Shown: positions 27,723 through 37,857, counted from the stretch's first letter. The stretch is DNA of 64,000 nucleotides from Pantoea rwandensis (GCF_000759475.1 NZ_CP009454.1:2418001-2482000); one strand, 5' to 3'. The notes: generated by a model from the letters alone, not told the origin. Made by a program: numbers and translations.

Positions 27723-28067
27723 TTACAGCGCAGCGATGATTTTGATTTCCACTTTGTATTTTGGATTCATCAAGTCGGCTTGCACGGTGCAACGTACCGG
27801 CGCGTTGTCAGGTGAAACCCACTCATCCCATGCACGATTCATGGCAGGGAAATCGGCTTTATCGACCAGGAAAATTGTGGCATCAAGGATCTTACTTTTG
27901 TCTGATCCGACACGAGTCAGAATCGCGTCAATCACCGCCAGCGCGTTGGCGGTTTGCGCTTCGGCATCTGCATCCAGATTTTCTGGCACGCTGGTGTAAT
28001 AGACGGTCTGGTTATGCACAACGGCTTCTGACATGCGGGGTGCGGGATCAATACGCGTAATGGTCAT
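27723..28067 (-). CDS. yoaB: RidA/YjgF-family protein YoaB
   Basis: 114 residues from ATG 28067, preceded by ACAGGAG; the same frame is open far upstream to 28277, into yoaA on the other strand, without support. The RidA fold signature is visible (ENLDADAEAQTANALAVIDAIL, DATIFLVDKADFPAMNRAWDEWV, APVRCTVQADLMNPKYKVEI), including the Arg that contacts the substrate carboxylate. RidA proteins hydrolyse reactive enamine/imine intermediates; YoaB itself has no assigned substrate. It is divergent from yoaA. Confidence 0.94.
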   Translation of the reverse strand: MTITRIDPAPRMSEAVVHNQTVYYTSVPENLDADAEAQTANALAVIDAILTRVGSDKSKILDATIFLVDKADFPAMNRAWDEWVSPDNAPVRCTVQADLMNPKYKVEIKIIAAL

Positions 28068-28190
28068 GGTGTTCTCCTGTAATTTCGCTGCGCTAGCCTG
28101 CCATATCCAGTAGGGCGCTGTCATCTGTTGTGGTCGCCTCAGGGGAATCCTGACATAATTACAGTGTTTTTGACCAATCGGTGAGGATGT

Positions 28191-30101
28191 GTGGCAGACG
28201 ATTTTGCAGCTGATGGCGCGCTGGCGCAGGCTATTCCAGGTTTCAAACCGCGTGCCGCGCAGCGTGAAATGGCGCAAGCGGTCATGGAAGCGGTGAAGAA
28301 AGGCGGTGAGCTGGTGGTCGAAGCCGGCACCGGGACCGGTAAAACCTACGCCTATCTGGCGCCCGCACTGCGTGCGAAAAAAAAGGTCATTATCTCAACC
28401 GGTTCCAAAGCTTTGCAGGATCAGCTGTATAACCGCGATTTGCCCACCATCGCTCGTGCCCTGAAGTTCAGCGGTAAAACCGCTCTGCTGAAGGGACGTT
28501 CCAACTATTTATGCCTCGAACGTCTGGAGCAGCAAAATCAAACCGGTGGCGATCTGACAGTACAGGCGCTCGGGGATTTGATTAACGTGCGCAGCTGGTC
28601 AAATCAAACTTCGGATGGTGACGTCAGCAACTGTTCCGGCGTCGCCGAAGACAGCCCGATCTGGCCGTTTGTCACCAGCACCAATGATAATTGCCTGGGC
28701 AGCGACTGCCCGCTCTACAAAGATTGCTTCGTGGTGAAAGCGCGTAAGAAAGCCATGGATGCCGATGTGGTGGTGGTGAACCATCATCTGTTCCTTGCCG
28801 ATCTGGTGGTCAAAGAGGGCGGCTTTGGCGAACTGATCCCAGAAGCGGATGTGATGATCTTCGATGAAGCGCATCAGTTACCCGATATCGCCAGTCAATA
28901 CTTTGGTCAGCAACTTTCGAGCCGCCAACTGCAGGATCTCGCCAAAGACATCATTATTGCCTATCGCACTGAAGTGCGCGACGTGCAGCAGTTGCAGAAA
29001 TCAGCCGACCGTCTGGCACAGTGCGCGCAGGATTTCCGCTTAACACTGGGCGAGCCGGGTTTTCGCGGCAATCTGCGTGACCTGCTGAGCGACAACAACA
29101 TCATGCGTATGCTGACCTTGCTGGATGATGCGCTGGAACTTTGCTACGACGTCATCAAATTGTCGCTGGGACGTTCCGCGTTATTGGACGCGGCATTCGA
29201 GCGCGCGGCACTGTATCGCACCCGTCTGAAACGCCTGCGTGCCATTGATGAACCGGGTTTCAGCTACTGGTATGAGTGCAGCAGCCGCCACTTTACGCTG
29301 GCGTTAACGCCGCTATCGGTGGCAGAGCGTTTTCGTGAAGTGATGGACAACCGTAAAGCCGCCTGGGTATTCACCTCCGCGACCCTTGCGGTGAATGAGC
29401 AGATGAGTCATTTTTCCAGTCGTTTAGGGGTGGATAAAGCCACCACCATGATTCTCGACAGTCCCTTCGATTACACGCAGCAGGCGCTGTTGTGTGTGCC
29501 ACGCAATATGCCGGAGCCGAATCAACCCGGCGGTGCCCGTCAGCTGGCACGGATGATGAAACCGCTGATCGATGCCAATAAAGGACGCTGCTTCTTCCTC
29601 TGTACTTCCCACAAGATGATGCGCGAACTGGCCGCCGAATTTCGTGCCTCGATGACCATACCCGTGTTGCTGCAGGGAGAAACCAGCAAAGGCCAACTGC
29701 TGAAGCAGTTCCTTGAAGCCGGTAACGCCTTACTGGTGGCGACCAGCAGTTTCTGGGAAGGCGTCGATGTGCGCGGGGATGCACTGTCGCTGGTGATTAT
29801 CGATAAGCTGCCGTTTACTTCGCCGGAAGATCCGCTGCTTAAAGCGCGAATGGAAGACTGCCGGCTGCGCGGCGGCGATCCCTTTAATGATGTGCAACTG
29901 CCGGATGCCGTGATCACCCTGAAGCAGGGTGTCGGCCGTTTAATCCGCGACACGGAAGACCGGGGTGTGCTGGTGATTTGCGATCAGCGTCTGGTGTCGC
30001 GTCCGTACGGCGGGTTGTTCCTCAACAGTCTGCCACCCACGCCGCGCACCCGCGATTTGCAGCGCGCCATCGCCTTCGTCCGCCAGCCAGAGAAGCACTA
30101 A
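28191..30101 (+). CDS. yoaA: DinG-family ATP-dependent DNA helicase YoaA
   Basis: 636 residues, the same as E. coli YoaA. The start is GTG 28191 with GAGG just upstream. It is an XPD/DinG-type superfamily 2 helicase: Walker A EAGTGTGKTYAY (about 46-57), DEAH box MIFDEAHQL (about 222), and helicase motifs SATLAVNE and GVGRLIRD. Four cysteines for an iron-sulfur cluster are likely in YLCLERLE, NCSGVAED, CLGSDCPLYKDCF. In E. coli it works with the polymerase subunit HolC to repair stalled forks and AZT damage. tsaB follows after 52 bases. Confidence 0.96.
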   Translation: MADDFAADGALAQAIPGFKPRAAQREMAQAVMEAVKKGGELVVEAGTGTGKTYAYLAPALRAKKKVIISTGSKALQDQLYNRDLPTIARALKFSGKTALLKGRSNYLCLERLEQQNQTGGDLTVQALGDLINVRSWSNQTSDGDVSNCSGVAEDSPIWPFVTSTNDNCLGSDCPLYKDCFVVKARKKAMDADVVVVNHHLFLADLVVKEGGFGELIPEADVMIFDEAHQLPDIASQYFGQQLSSRQLQDLAKDIIIAYRTEVRDVQQLQKSADRLAQCAQDFRLTLGEPGFRGNLRDLLSDNNIMRMLTLLDDALELCYDVIKLSLGRSALLDAAFERAALYRTRLKRLRAIDEPGFSYWYECSSRHFTLALTPLSVAERFREVMDNRKAAWVFTSATLAVNEQMSHFSSRLGVDKATTMILDSPFDYTQQALLCVPRNMPEPNQPGGARQLARMMKPLIDANKGRCFFLCTSHKMMRELAAEFRASMTIPVLLQGETSKGQLLKQFLEAGNALLVATSSFWEGVDVRGDALSLVIIDKLPFTSPEDPLLKARMEDCRLRGGDPFNDVQLPDAVITLKQGVGRLIRDTEDRGVLVICDQRLVSRPYGGLFLNSLPPTPRTRDLQRAIAFVRQPEKH

Positions 30102-30153
30102 TTTGTACCAGGCTGTGTTAAGATGCGCGCCATTTTGACTTTCAGAGGTTGTT

Positions 30154-30852
30154 ATGTCCGCCCGAATTTTAGCTCTGGACACGGCGACAGAAGCCTGTTC
30201 TGCCGCGCTGCTCAATCAGCAGCAGATCGATGCCCGCTTTGAAATCGCCCCGCGCGATCACACCCAACGCATCTTACCGCTGGTACAAGAGCTGTTGCAG
30301 GCGCAGCAGCTGGCGCTGACGGCCCTCGATGCGCTGGCGTTTGGCCGTGGGCCAGGCAGTTTTACTGGCGTGCGCATTGGCATTGGTATCGCGCAAGGGC
30401 TGGCGCTGGGTGCGAACTTGCCGATGATCGGCGTATCTTCTCTCGCGACTATGGCTCAGGGCGCATGGCGCTTAACTGGCGTTGAGCGCGTGCTGGCCGC
30501 TATTGACGCGCGCATGGGCGAAGTTTACTGGGCCGAATATCAGCGTGATGCTAACGGTGAATGGCAAGGTGCGGACTCGGAAGCCGTACTGAAACCCGAA
30601 GATGCACAGGCACGCATCGCCCAGTTAAGCGGCGAATGGGCAACGGTGGGCACCGGCTGGGCAGCTTATCCGCATCTGTTAAGCTCGACCGGCGCAACCT
30701 TAGTGACCACGGAGGTGACGCTGCCGGCAGCCGAGGATATGCTGCCGCTGGCACTGAGTGCATGGCAGCGCGATGAGGTTGTCGCAGTGGAAAATGCTGA
30801 GCCAGTGTACCTGCGTAACGAAGTGGCATGGAAAAAGTTGCCGGGCCGATGA
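30154..30852 (+). CDS. tsaB: tRNA threonylcarbamoyladenosine synthesis factor TsaB
   Basis: 232 residues with an ASKHA actin-like fold: [14 protein letters not shown] at the N-terminus, [14 protein letters not shown], and [23 protein letters not shown]. TsaB pairs with TsaD and TsaE to transfer threonylcarbamoyl-AMP to A37 of ANN-decoding tRNAs. It lacks the metal-binding His pair of TsaD, as expected of a scaffold subunit. In E. coli it is essential. It lies between yoaA and yeaY as in E. coli. Confidence 0.97.
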   Translation: MSARILALDTATEACSAALLNQQQIDARFEIAPRDHTQRILPLVQELLQAQQLALTALDALAFGRGPGSFTGVRIGIGIAQGLALGANLPMIGVSSLATMAQGAWRLTGVERVLAAIDARMGEVYWAEYQRDANGEWQGADSEAVLKPEDAQARIAQLSGEWATVGTGWAAYPHLLSSTGATLVTTEVTLPAAEDMLPLALSAWQRDEVVAVENAEPVYLRNEVAWKKLPGR

Positions 30853-30911
30853 GTGTGACGCAACTATTCCGTAAGCGCCCAGTCTAACTGAGAAATAACA
30901 GGAGAAGTGCT

Positions 30912-31508
30912 ATGCCAATAAGTCGTAAAGGGATGTCTGGCGCTTTGTTAGCTTGTGCGCTGTTGCTCAGCGGCTGCGTTTCGGTACCAGATTCCATTAA
31001 AGGGAGTTCTCAACTTCCACAGCAAGATTTATTACGCGTGATGAATGCGCCGCAGCTGTATGTCGGCCAGGAGTCCCGTTTTGGCGGTAAAGTGGTGAAA
31101 GTCACTAACCTGACCGGTCTCACACGCCTGGAAATTGCCACCCAACCGCTGGATGACAGTGCGCGGCCACGTTTAGGCTCTGCATCAGTAGGACGCATTT
31201 TTGCCGATATTCGCGGTTTCGTTGATCCGGTGGATCTGAACAATCAATACATTACGGTGTTGGGCAACATTAAAGGCACCGAAAAAGGTGAGATTGGGAA
31301 AGCCAGCTACAACTTCGTGGTGGTGGATGTGCGCGGCTATCAGCGCTGGCACCTGACTCAGCAGGTGATGACGCCTCCGCAGCCTATCGATCCCTGGATC
31401 TGGTATGGGCCAACGCGTCGTCATCCGGGTTATTGGGGGCCAAATCCTTATTGGGGGATGAACATGAATACCGGTCCCGCGCAGGTGGAAACTATCCTGA
31501 CCGAATAA
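30912..31508 (+). CDS. yeaY: Slp-family outer-membrane lipoprotein YeaY
   Basis: 198 residues. The signal peptide ends in a lipobox LLLSGC, so Cys22 should be lipidated and the protein anchored, probably in the outer membrane. The rest matches the Slp family (starvation-inducible lipoproteins): [17 protein letters not shown] and [11 protein letters not shown]. The tail is rich in Trp, Pro, Gly and Tyr. YeaY is reported as part of the sigma-E regulon in E. coli; I did not find a clear sigma-E promoter by eye. AGGAG lies seven bases before the ATG. Confidence 0.93.
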   Translation: MPISRKGMSGALLACALLLSGCVSVPDSIKGSSQLPQQDLLRVMNAPQLYVGQESRFGGKVVKVTNLTGLTRLEIATQPLDDSARPRLGSASVGRIFADIRGFVDPVDLNNQYITVLGNIKGTEKGEIGKASYNFVVVDVRGYQRWHLTQQVMTPPQPIDPWIWYGPTRRHPGYWGPNPYWGMNMNTGPAQVETILTE

Positions 31509-31528
31509 TTCATCTTCATTATTTGACG

Positions 31529-31561
31529 GCCCGGTCGCGGTGCTCGCGACCGGGCTTTTTT
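31529..31561 (+). terminator. Intrinsic terminator of yeaY
   Basis: Eleven-bp stem gcccggtcgcg/cgcgaccgggc followed by six T residues. Confidence 0.92.
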
Positions 31562-31629
31562 ATTGGGCGCGCAACCGATGCGCGAAATTTAGTGATGCGC
31601 TTCGCAACCTGAAAATGCCGAAACAGGCA

Positions 31630-31646
31630 AACTGGTACAATCAGTT
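31630..31646. promoter_or_regulatory. Candidate FadR operator upstream of fadD
   Basis: AACTGGTACAATCAGTT is a 17-bp near-palindrome that fits FadR operators (compare ATCTGGTACGACCAGAT at fadB as I recall it). It ends 36 bases before the fadD ATG, beside TTAAAATATT, where a -10 region could be. FadR itself is encoded at 39.3 kb. Binding would repress fatty-acid uptake until acyl-CoA is present. Confidence 0.75.
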
Positions 31647-31682
31647 AAAATATTGTTAACAACACTGATTGCAGAGGCGGCG

Positions 31683-33392
31683 ATGGCTACGCAACAAGAA
31701 TATCGGGGTGATTCTTTGAATAAGGTTTGGCTTAAACGCTATCCGGCAGATGTTCCTGCGGAGATTAATGCGGACCGTTATACCTCTTTGGTCGAACTTT
31801 TCGAGCACGCAGCATTGCAGTACGCCGATCAAACGGCGTTTATTAATATGGGTCAGCCGATGACCTATCGTCAGCTGGATAAGCAAAGTCGTGACTTTGC
31901 GGCCTGGCTGCAACAGGGGTTGGGCCTGAAGCAGGGCGACCGCGTGGCGCTGATGATGCCAAACTTGCTGCAGTATCCGGTGGCGCTGTTTGGCGTATTG
32001 CGTGCGGGTATGGTGGTGGTCAACGTTAACCCGCTGTACACGCCGCGTGAGCTCAAACATCAGCTGAATGACAGCGGTGCCAGTGCGATTGTCATTGTGT
32101 CTAACTTTGCGCACACGCTGGAAAAAGTCGTCGCGGAAACGCCAATCAAGCACGTGATGCTGACGCGCATGGGTGACCAACTTGCCCCGATCAAAGCCAC
32201 GCTGGTTAATTTCGTGGTTAAGTATGTTAAGAAGCTGGTGCCGAAATACCATCTGCCAGGTGCGGTGCCATTCCGCAGCGCATTGCAGCAGGGTGCGCAG
32301 ATGACTTACCAGCGTCCGACACTGACGAACAGCGACCTGGCATTCCTGCAATACACCGGCGGCACCACCGGCGTCGCCAAGGGCGCGATGCTGACTCACG
32401 GCAACATGCAGGCTAACCTGGAGCAGACCAAAGCCACCTATGGCAAACTGCTGCGTGCGGGCAAAGAGCAGGTGGTCACGGCTCTGCCGCTCTACCATAT
32501 TTTTGCGTTAACGGTAAACGGCCTGCTGTTTCTCGATCTCGGCGGTGCCAACCTGCTGATCACCAATCCGCGTGATATCCCCGGTTTTGTCAAAGAGCTG
32601 AGCAAATTCCCGTTCACCGCCATTACCGGCGTCAATACGCTGTTTAACGCGCTGCTAAACGACGAAAACTTTAATAAGCTCGATTTCTCTACGCTGCGTC
32701 TCTCTGCTGGCGGCGGCATGGCCGTGCAAAAGGCCGTGGCTGAGCGCTGGGAAAAACTCACCGGGCATTATCTGCTCGAAGGTTATGGTTTGACCGAGTG
32801 TTCACCGCTGGTATCGGTCAATCCGTATGACATCACTTGCCACACCGGCAGCATCGGTCTTCCTGTACCCTCCACGGATGTGCGTATCGTCGATGACGAA
32901 GATAACGATGTGGCGCCAGGCGAACCGGGCGAACTCTGTATTCGTGGTCCACAGGTGATGGTGGGTTACTGGCAGCGACCGGATGCCACCGAAGAAGTGT
33001 TGAAAAATGGCTGGCTGCACACCGGTGATGTTGTTACCGTTGATGGCGAAGGTTTTATTCGCATCGTCGATCGGAAGAAGGACATGATTCTGGTGTCAGG
33101 CTTTAACGTGTATCCTAACGAAATCGAAGATGTGCTGATGCAGCATCCGAAAGTGCGCGAAGCCGCCGCAATCGGTGTGCCCAGCGACCTTTCCGGCGAA
33201 GCGGTGAAAGTGTGCATCGTTAAAAAGGATCCGTCACTGACGAAAGAAGAAGTGCTGGATCATTGCCGCCGTCAGCTCACCGGCTACAAAGTGCCGAAGA
33301 TTATTGAGTTTAGAGATGAGCTGCCGAAGACCAACGTGGGCAAAATTTTGCGCCGCGAATTGCGTGAAGAGGCGAAGCGAGAAGGGCAGTAA
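31683..33392 (+). CDS. fadD: Long-chain-fatty-acid-CoA ligase FadD
   Basis: 569 residues from ATG 31683, which has GAGG nearby. E. coli FadD starts at a rare TTG; the equivalent TTG here is at 31716 after GGGGTGA and would give 558 residues, so either start is possible. It is an acyl-adenylate-forming enzyme: ATP/AMP signature [13 protein letters not shown], and [12 protein letters not shown]. The fatty-acyl-CoA synthetase motif spans NGWLHTGD to [20 protein letters not shown], and the catalytic Lys lies in [14 protein letters not shown]. It activates imported long-chain fatty acids at the inner membrane for beta-oxidation. A FadR-like site lies upstream. Confidence 0.97.
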   Translation: MATQQEYRGDSLNKVWLKRYPADVPAEINADRYTSLVELFEHAALQYADQTAFINMGQPMTYRQLDKQSRDFAAWLQQGLGLKQGDRVALMMPNLLQYPVALFGVLRAGMVVVNVNPLYTPRELKHQLNDSGASAIVIVSNFAHTLEKVVAETPIKHVMLTRMGDQLAPIKATLVNFVVKYVKKLVPKYHLPGAVPFRSALQQGAQMTYQRPTLTNSDLAFLQYTGGTTGVAKGAMLTHGNMQANLEQTKATYGKLLRAGKEQVVTALPLYHIFALTVNGLLFLDLGGANLLITNPRDIPGFVKELSKFPFTAITGVNTLFNALLNDENFNKLDFSTLRLSAGGGMAVQKAVAERWEKLTGHYLLEGYGLTECSPLVSVNPYDITCHTGSIGLPVPSTDVRIVDDEDNDVAPGEPGELCIRGPQVMVGYWQRPDATEEVLKNGWLHTGDVVTVDGEGFIRIVDRKKDMILVSGFNVYPNEIEDVLMQHPKVREAAAIGVPSDLSGEAVKVCIVKKDPSLTKEEVLDHCRRQLTGYKVPKIIEFRDELPKTNVGKILRRELREEAKREGQ

Positions 33393-33412
33393 GCTGCCTT
33401 TCTCTCCAGGTT

Positions 33413-33438
33413 AACGCCGGCTCAGTCCGGCGTTTTTA
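33413..33438 (+). terminator. Intrinsic terminator of fadD
   Basis: Stem aacgccgg/ccggcgtt with a six-base loop, then tttatt. Confidence 0.85.
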
Positions 33439-33490
33439 TTGCTTTTAACATGGAGCGCTGCGCGAAGTGTGCCGCAGCGAGAATGAATAC

Positions 33491-34612
33491 GTGAATTACA
33501 CTTTGATCGACCAAAACAGCCAGCTGGCTGCCGTGTGCGAACAAGCGCGCCAGCATGATGCCGTTGCGCTGGATACTGAATTCGTGCGCACGCGCACTTA
33601 CTATCCGCAGTTGGGTCTGATCCAGCTGTTCGATGGTGAACAACTGGTTCTGATCGATCCGCTTAACATCAGTGACTGGACGCCGTTCATCGCACTGCTG
33701 CAAGACAAGCAGGTGACAAAATTCCTGCACGCCGGTGGCGAAGATCTTGAAGTTTTCTTGCATCGTTTTAAATGCCTGCCCGATCCGATGATCGATACTC
33801 AAATCCTGGCGGCCTTCGCTGGGCAGCCGCTGTCATGGGGCTTCGCTTCGATGGTTAATCACTTTAACCAAATCGAACTGGATAAGAGCGAATCCCGTAC
33901 TGACTGGCTGGCGCGCCCGCTGACTGAGCGTCAATGCGACTATGCTGCAGCAGATGTCGCGTATCTTCTGCCGATTGCCCATCAGTTAGTTGAGCAGACG
34001 CAAGCCGCAGGCAACATGGCTGCAGCGCTGAGCGAATGCGATAATCTTTGCCAGCGCCGTCTTGACGTTTTGCAGCCAGAGGATGCATGGCGCGACATCA
34101 CCAACGCATGGCAGTTGCGTCCGCGCCAGTTGGCAGCGCTGCAACGCCTGGCGGCATGGCGCTTGAACATCGCCCGCCAGAAAGACATGGCCGTGAATTT
34201 TGTGGTACGTGAAGAGAATCTGTGGAAAGTAGCGCGCTTTATGCCGGGTAGCCTGGGGGAACTCGATCATCTGGGCCTGAACGGTCATGAAATCCGCTTC
34301 CACGGGAAAGCGATGGTGGCGCTGGTGGCGGAAGCTCAGGCTCAGGATGAAGCGACCTTGCCACAACCGTTGCCCAATCTGATTGACCATCCACATTACA
34401 AACAGGCATTTAAAGCCATCAAAGCGCTGGTGTTACAGGTAAGCGAAGAGACGGGTTTCAGTCAGGAGCTATTGGCTTCACGTCGCCAAATCAATCAGGT
34501 GTTAAGCGTTTACTGGGGTTTGAAAAGCGGATGCCGTACACCAGAATTACTGACTGGCTGGCGTGGTGAATTGCTGCAAAAACGAATCGACGAGATCCTG
34601 CAGGCGCTATAA
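33491..34612 (+). CDS. rnd: Ribonuclease D
   Basis: 373 residues from GTG 33491 (MNYTLIDQ), matching the start of E. coli RNase D; the frame is open to a GTG at 33467 without homologous residues. The DEDDy exonuclease domain has LDTEFVRTRTYYPQ, HAGGEDLEVF and the Tyr-containing motif ERQCDYAAADVAYLL. Two HRDC domains follow (from about 205). RNase D trims the 3' ends of tRNA precursors and other small stable RNAs. The gene lies next to fadD and faces the min operon; E. coli K-12 has rnd and min far apart, Salmonella has them together. Confidence 0.96.
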   Translation: MNYTLIDQNSQLAAVCEQARQHDAVALDTEFVRTRTYYPQLGLIQLFDGEQLVLIDPLNISDWTPFIALLQDKQVTKFLHAGGEDLEVFLHRFKCLPDPMIDTQILAAFAGQPLSWGFASMVNHFNQIELDKSESRTDWLARPLTERQCDYAAADVAYLLPIAHQLVEQTQAAGNMAAALSECDNLCQRRLDVLQPEDAWRDITNAWQLRPRQLAALQRLAAWRLNIARQKDMAVNFVVREENLWKVARFMPGSLGELDHLGLNGHEIRFHGKAMVALVAEAQAQDEATLPQPLPNLIDHPHYKQAFKAIKALVLQVSEETGFSQELLASRRQINQVLSVYWGLKSGCRTPELLTGWRGELLQKRIDEILQAL

Positions 34613-34620
34613 GCGGAATG

Positions 34621-34649
34621 TTTTCCCCTGCGCACAACGCAGGGGAAAA
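34621..34649. terminator. Bidirectional terminator between rnd and minE
   Basis: A 12-bp stem ttttcccctgcg/cgcaggggaaaa with a five-base loop gives T-tracts in both directions for two convergent genes. Confidence 0.9.
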
Positions 34650-34666
34650 TCAGGAACCCGCTACAA

Positions 34667-34941
34667 TCATTTAGGAACGTCTTCCGTCTCCGTCTCCGGC
34701 AGTGTGACGTTGAGTTCCAGGATGGAGATATCGTCCCCTTTCTGATCCAGCTGAACGGTCACCATATCCGGGTCAATTTTCACGTACTTACAGATCACTT
34801 CCAAAATATCGCGCTTCAGTTGCGGCAGATAATGGGGCTCACTGTCGCCCCTTCTGCGCTCGGCTACGATAATTTGCAGCCTTTCCTTGGCTATGTTGGC
34901 TGTGTTCTTCTTACGGGATAAAAGAAATCTAATAATGCCAT
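34667..34941 (-). pseudogene. minE: Cell division topological specificity factor MinE, frame-shifted at codon 8
   Basis: MALLDFF is encoded from ATG 34941, but the next bases shift the frame to a stop after nine more codons (TAG at 34891-34893). In the other frame the rest of MinE is intact: [23 protein letters not shown], then HYLPQL and [14 protein letters not shown], to TGA at 34667-34669. One missing T in a run (four read where five would restore the frame; A-run at 34920-34923 on the + strand) explains it. MinE drives pole-to-pole oscillation of MinCD so that FtsZ assembles at mid-cell; its loss would cause filamentation if MinCD are active. minD ends three bases upstream. A sequencing error is quite possible. 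Confidence 0.88.
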
Positions 34942-34944
34942 TGG

Positions 34945-35757
34945 TTATCCCCCGAACAGGCGTTTCAGGAAACCCTTCTTCTCTTCTTCAATAAAGCGGA
35001 AGGGGCGTTCTTCGCCAAGCAGGCGATCTACGGTATCAGCGTAAGCTTTACCGGCGTCAGAGTTAGCGTCGAGAATGACCGGCTCACCCTGGTTAGAAGC
35101 ACGAAGTACCGACTGATCTTCCGGGATCACACCCACCAGTGGTATACGCAGAATCTCCAGCACGTCTTCCATGCTCAGCATGTCGCCACGCGTCACGCGG
35201 CCTGGGTTATAACGTGTCAGTAGCAGATGTTCTTTCACCGGGTCCTGGCTGTTTTCAGCACGACGCGATTTAGAAGAGATAATGCCGAGGATGCGGTCGG
35301 AGTCACGCACGGAAGAGACTTCCGGGTTGGTGGTGATAATCGCTTCATCCGCAAAGTACAGTGCCATCAACGCACCGGTTTCGATACCCGCAGGGGAATC
35401 ACATACGATGAAGTCGAACTCCATCGCGGCCAGGTCGTTTAATACTTTTTCCACGCCTTCGCGGGTCAGCGCATCTTTATCACGTGTTTGTGAAGCAGGC
35501 AGAATATAGAGTTGCTCCGTGCGCTTGTCACGAATCAGTGCCTGGTTCAGTGTTGCATCGCCCTGGATGACGTTGACGAAGTCATAAACCACACGGCGTT
35601 CACAGCCCATGATCAGGTCGAGGTTACGCAGACCGATATCAAAATCGATCACGACAGTTTTCTTGCCTTTCTGCGCTAAACCGGTTGCGATGGCCGCGCT
35701 TGACGTGGTCTTGCCAACGCCCCCTTTACCCGATGTAACTACAATGATGCGTGCCAT
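34945..35757 (-). CDS. minD: Septum-site ATPase MinD
   Basis: 270 residues with the deviant Walker A motif GKGGVGKTT (about 10-18) of ParA/MinD ATPases, the switch segments [10 protein letters not shown] and CDSPAGIE, and the C-terminal membrane-targeting amphipathic helix [14 protein letters not shown]-bound MinD binds the membrane, recruits MinC to block FtsZ, and is released by MinE. It is the second gene of minCDE, 33 bases after minC and three before minE. Confidence 0.98.
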   Translation of the reverse strand: MARIIVVTSGKGGVGKTTSSAAIATGLAQKGKKTVVIDFDIGLRNLDLIMGCERRVVYDFVNVIQGDATLNQALIRDKRTEQLYILPASQTRDKDALTREGVEKVLNDLAAMEFDFIVCDSPAGIETGALMALYFADEAIITTNPEVSSVRDSDRILGIISSKSRRAENSQDPVKEHLLLTRYNPGRVTRGDMLSMEDVLEILRIPLVGVIPEDQSVLRASNQGEPVILDANSDAGKAYADTVDRLLGEERPFRFIEEEKKGFLKRLFGG

Positions 35758-35790
35758 AAATGTTGATTTCCTTAACGAAAGAAAAGGGGC

Positions 35791-36501
35791 CTAATAAAGT
35801 GTCTGAATGGTGAGCGCGCCCTCTTTAAGGCACAGGCGCGCGGCTTTACCAAAGAATTCCGCCGGTATCTGATCCATGATCCAATATTCCCCGGCAATAG
35901 AGACCAACTCGGCTGCGAGGTTGGTACAAAAAATCTGGCTGTCACGTTCGCCACTGGCACCCGCCAGCGCACGACCACGCATCATGCCGTAAATATGAAT
36001 ATTGCCGTCTGCCACCAGTTCGGCACCGGCGCTGACGCTGTTGGTGACGATAAGGTCGGCATTCCGTGCGTAAATTTGTTGGCCTGAGCGCACTGGCGTA
36101 TTGATGATGCGGGTTTTACTGGCGGTTTCAGCCACCGGTGCCACGATCGGCGGCGCATCTTCTGCCACTGGCGCTTCTGCACGCTTGCGATTCTCTTTGC
36201 CTTCTGACAACACCGGCAAGCCTGCTCGGGCAATCATCTTTTTCAGGGCTTCATCTTTACAACCGCTGACACCAACAATCCGTAAACCAGTGGCGATGAC
36301 CGCCTGCTGCATCTGCTTCCAGTTGATGTCACCGTTCAGCGCTGACACATTGAGCACCACCGGCGCATTCTGCAAAAACGCAGGTGCCTGGTCGATTTTG
36401 TCCTGCAGCGCCTGACGAATCACCTCGGGTTGTGAATGGTGCAGATGAACCACTGACAGGGTAAAACTGCTTCCCTTGAATTCGATTGGCGTTTGCGACA
36501 T
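35791..36501 (-). CDS. minC: Septum-site inhibitor MinC
   Basis: 236 residues, slightly longer than E. coli MinC (231). The N-terminal FtsZ-inhibiting domain (about 1-105, [17 protein letters not shown]) and an Ala/Pro/Glu-rich linker (about 107-128) precede the C-terminal beta-helix domain. That domain carries [15 protein letters not shown] and [16 protein letters not shown], and it dimerises and binds MinD. It is the first gene of the min operon and is divergent from ycgL. Confidence 0.97.
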   Translation of the reverse strand: MSQTPIEFKGSSFTLSVVHLHHSQPEVIRQALQDKIDQAPAFLQNAPVVLNVSALNGDINWKQMQQAVIATGLRIVGVSGCKDEALKKMIARAGLPVLSEGKENRKRAEAPVAEDAPPIVAPVAETASKTRIINTPVRSGQQIYARNADLIVTNSVSAGAELVADGNIHIYGMMRGRALAGASGERDSQIFCTNLAAELVSIAGEYWIMDQIPAEFFGKAARLCLKEGALTIQTLY

Positions 36502-36654
36502 CTGTCCTGACTCAGTCCTGTTTTACGACCCTAAGATGTACGTCGATAAAATCGTCATTAACATCAAACGGTCAATATTCGAAGTTCTGCAAGCATGTTA
36601 TAGTTACTGCTATATTCAGGCAAGTGACGCCACAGGTTAATTCGAGTAAAAAAT

Positions 36655-36930
36655 ATGTTTTGTGTGATCTACAGAAGCCCGCAACGTGAACAAACTTATC
36701 TTTATGTTGAAAAAAAAGACGATTTTTCGCGCGTTCCTGAAGAACTGCTGCGTGGCTTTGGTAAACCCCAGTTAGCAATGGTGCTGTCACTGGACAAACG
36801 CGAAAAACTGGCTAATGCAGATATCAATAAAGTTAAGCAAGGTTTGAGCGATCAAGGCTATTATTTACAGATCCCACCACCGGTTGAAAGTCTGCTCAAC
36901 ATTCATCTTGATCAGAGTAAAAAAGTTTAA
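36655..36930 (+). CDS. ycgL: YcgL-domain protein
   Basis: 91 residues with the YcgL pattern [37 protein letters not shown]. It is a small soluble alpha/beta protein conserved in gammaproteobacteria beside the min genes; its biochemical role is not known. Single gene, divergent from minC. The 267 bases that follow hold an imperfect stem-loop (about 36982-37022) without a T-tract. Confidence 0.93.
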   Translation: MFCVIYRSPQREQTYLYVEKKDDFSRVPEELLRGFGKPQLAMVLSLDKREKLANADINKVKQGLSDQGYYLQIPPPVESLLNIHLDQSKKV

Positions 36931-37197
36931 TTCGGATTCATCTGTAAATATGCCCTGTAAATATCCTCAGTGTTATTTGCATTAATTATTCGCCCGCTTT
37001 AAAGCAATATTGCGGGCAATAATCTCCGGCGGTGATCCTGTTTGTTGAGCATGATTAACGACTTTTGACAATTTCCGCCACGTCTGCCGCTATAAAACCG
37101 CTAATATAATCTTCCTCAGCTTGCCGCGTTCCGGCGCTGAACCTGACCTATCCGCCAGTCAGACTGGCATCAAACACAACTAATGCAGGGGAACAGC

Positions 37198-37857
37198 ATG
37201 TATCAGCATCGTAACTGGCAGGGCGCTTTGTTGGATTATCCCGTCAGCAAAGTGGTTTGCGTAGGCAGCAACTATGCGAAGCACATCAAGGAAATGGGCA
37301 GCGCCACGCCGACAGAACCGGTGGTGTTTATCAAACCGGAAACGGCGGTGTGCGATCTGCGTCAGCCGCTCTCAATTCCCGCTAACTTCGGCGAAGTGCA
37401 TCACGAAGTGGAACTGGCAGTGTTGATTGGATCAACACTGAAGCAAGCCAGTGAAGAGCATGTGGTGAAGGCCATTGCCGGATATGGCGTGGCACTGGAT
37501 CTGACGCTGCGCGATGTGCAGGCGGGCTTAAAAAAAGCCGGGCAGCCGTGGGAAAAATCCAAAGGGTTTGATAACTCCTGCCCGCTGTCAGGTTTTATTC
37601 CGGTTTCTGAATTCAGCGGCGACCCGCAAGACACCGAACTGAAACTGGTGGTGAATGGTGAAGTGCGCCAGCATGGCAGCACGGCGGATATGATTCACAA
37701 AATCCTGCCGCTGATTGCCTATATGAGTCAGTACTTTACGCTGCGCGCCGGCGATGTGATTCTGACGGGCACCCCGGAAGGTGTCGGGCCAATGCGATCT
37801 GGCGATAAACTCGAAATCTCGCTGGCCGGTCACGGAATTACCACCCGCGTACTGTAA
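37198..37857 (+). CDS. ycgM: FAH-family hydrolase/isomerase YcgM
   Basis: 219 residues from ATG 37198, preceded by GGGGAA; five upstream codons are not supported. Fumarylacetoacetate-hydrolase fold with the metal-binding triad in [11 protein letters not shown] (Glu-x-Glu) and [10 protein letters not shown], and the closing motif [11 protein letters not shown]. Relatives act as acylpyruvate hydrolases or oxaloacetate tautomerases. ycgN starts 65 bases downstream, the conserved ycgM-ycgN pair. Confidence 0.94.
   Translation: MYQHRNWQGALLDYPVSKVVCVGSNYAKHIKEMGSATPTEPVVFIKPETAVCDLRQPLSIPANFGEVHHEVELAVLIGSTLKQASEEHVVKAIAGYGVALDLTLRDVQAGLKKAGQPWEKSKGFDNSCPLSGFIPVSEFSGDPQDTELKLVVNGEVRQHGSTADMIHKILPLIAYMSQYFTLRAGDVILTGTPEGVGPMRSGDKLEISLAGHGITTRVL

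Noticed and set aside
31656..32498. 280-codon antisense frame over fadD
   Set aside because: Shadow frame with odd composition (rich in His, Arg, Gln); fadD fully explains the conservation.
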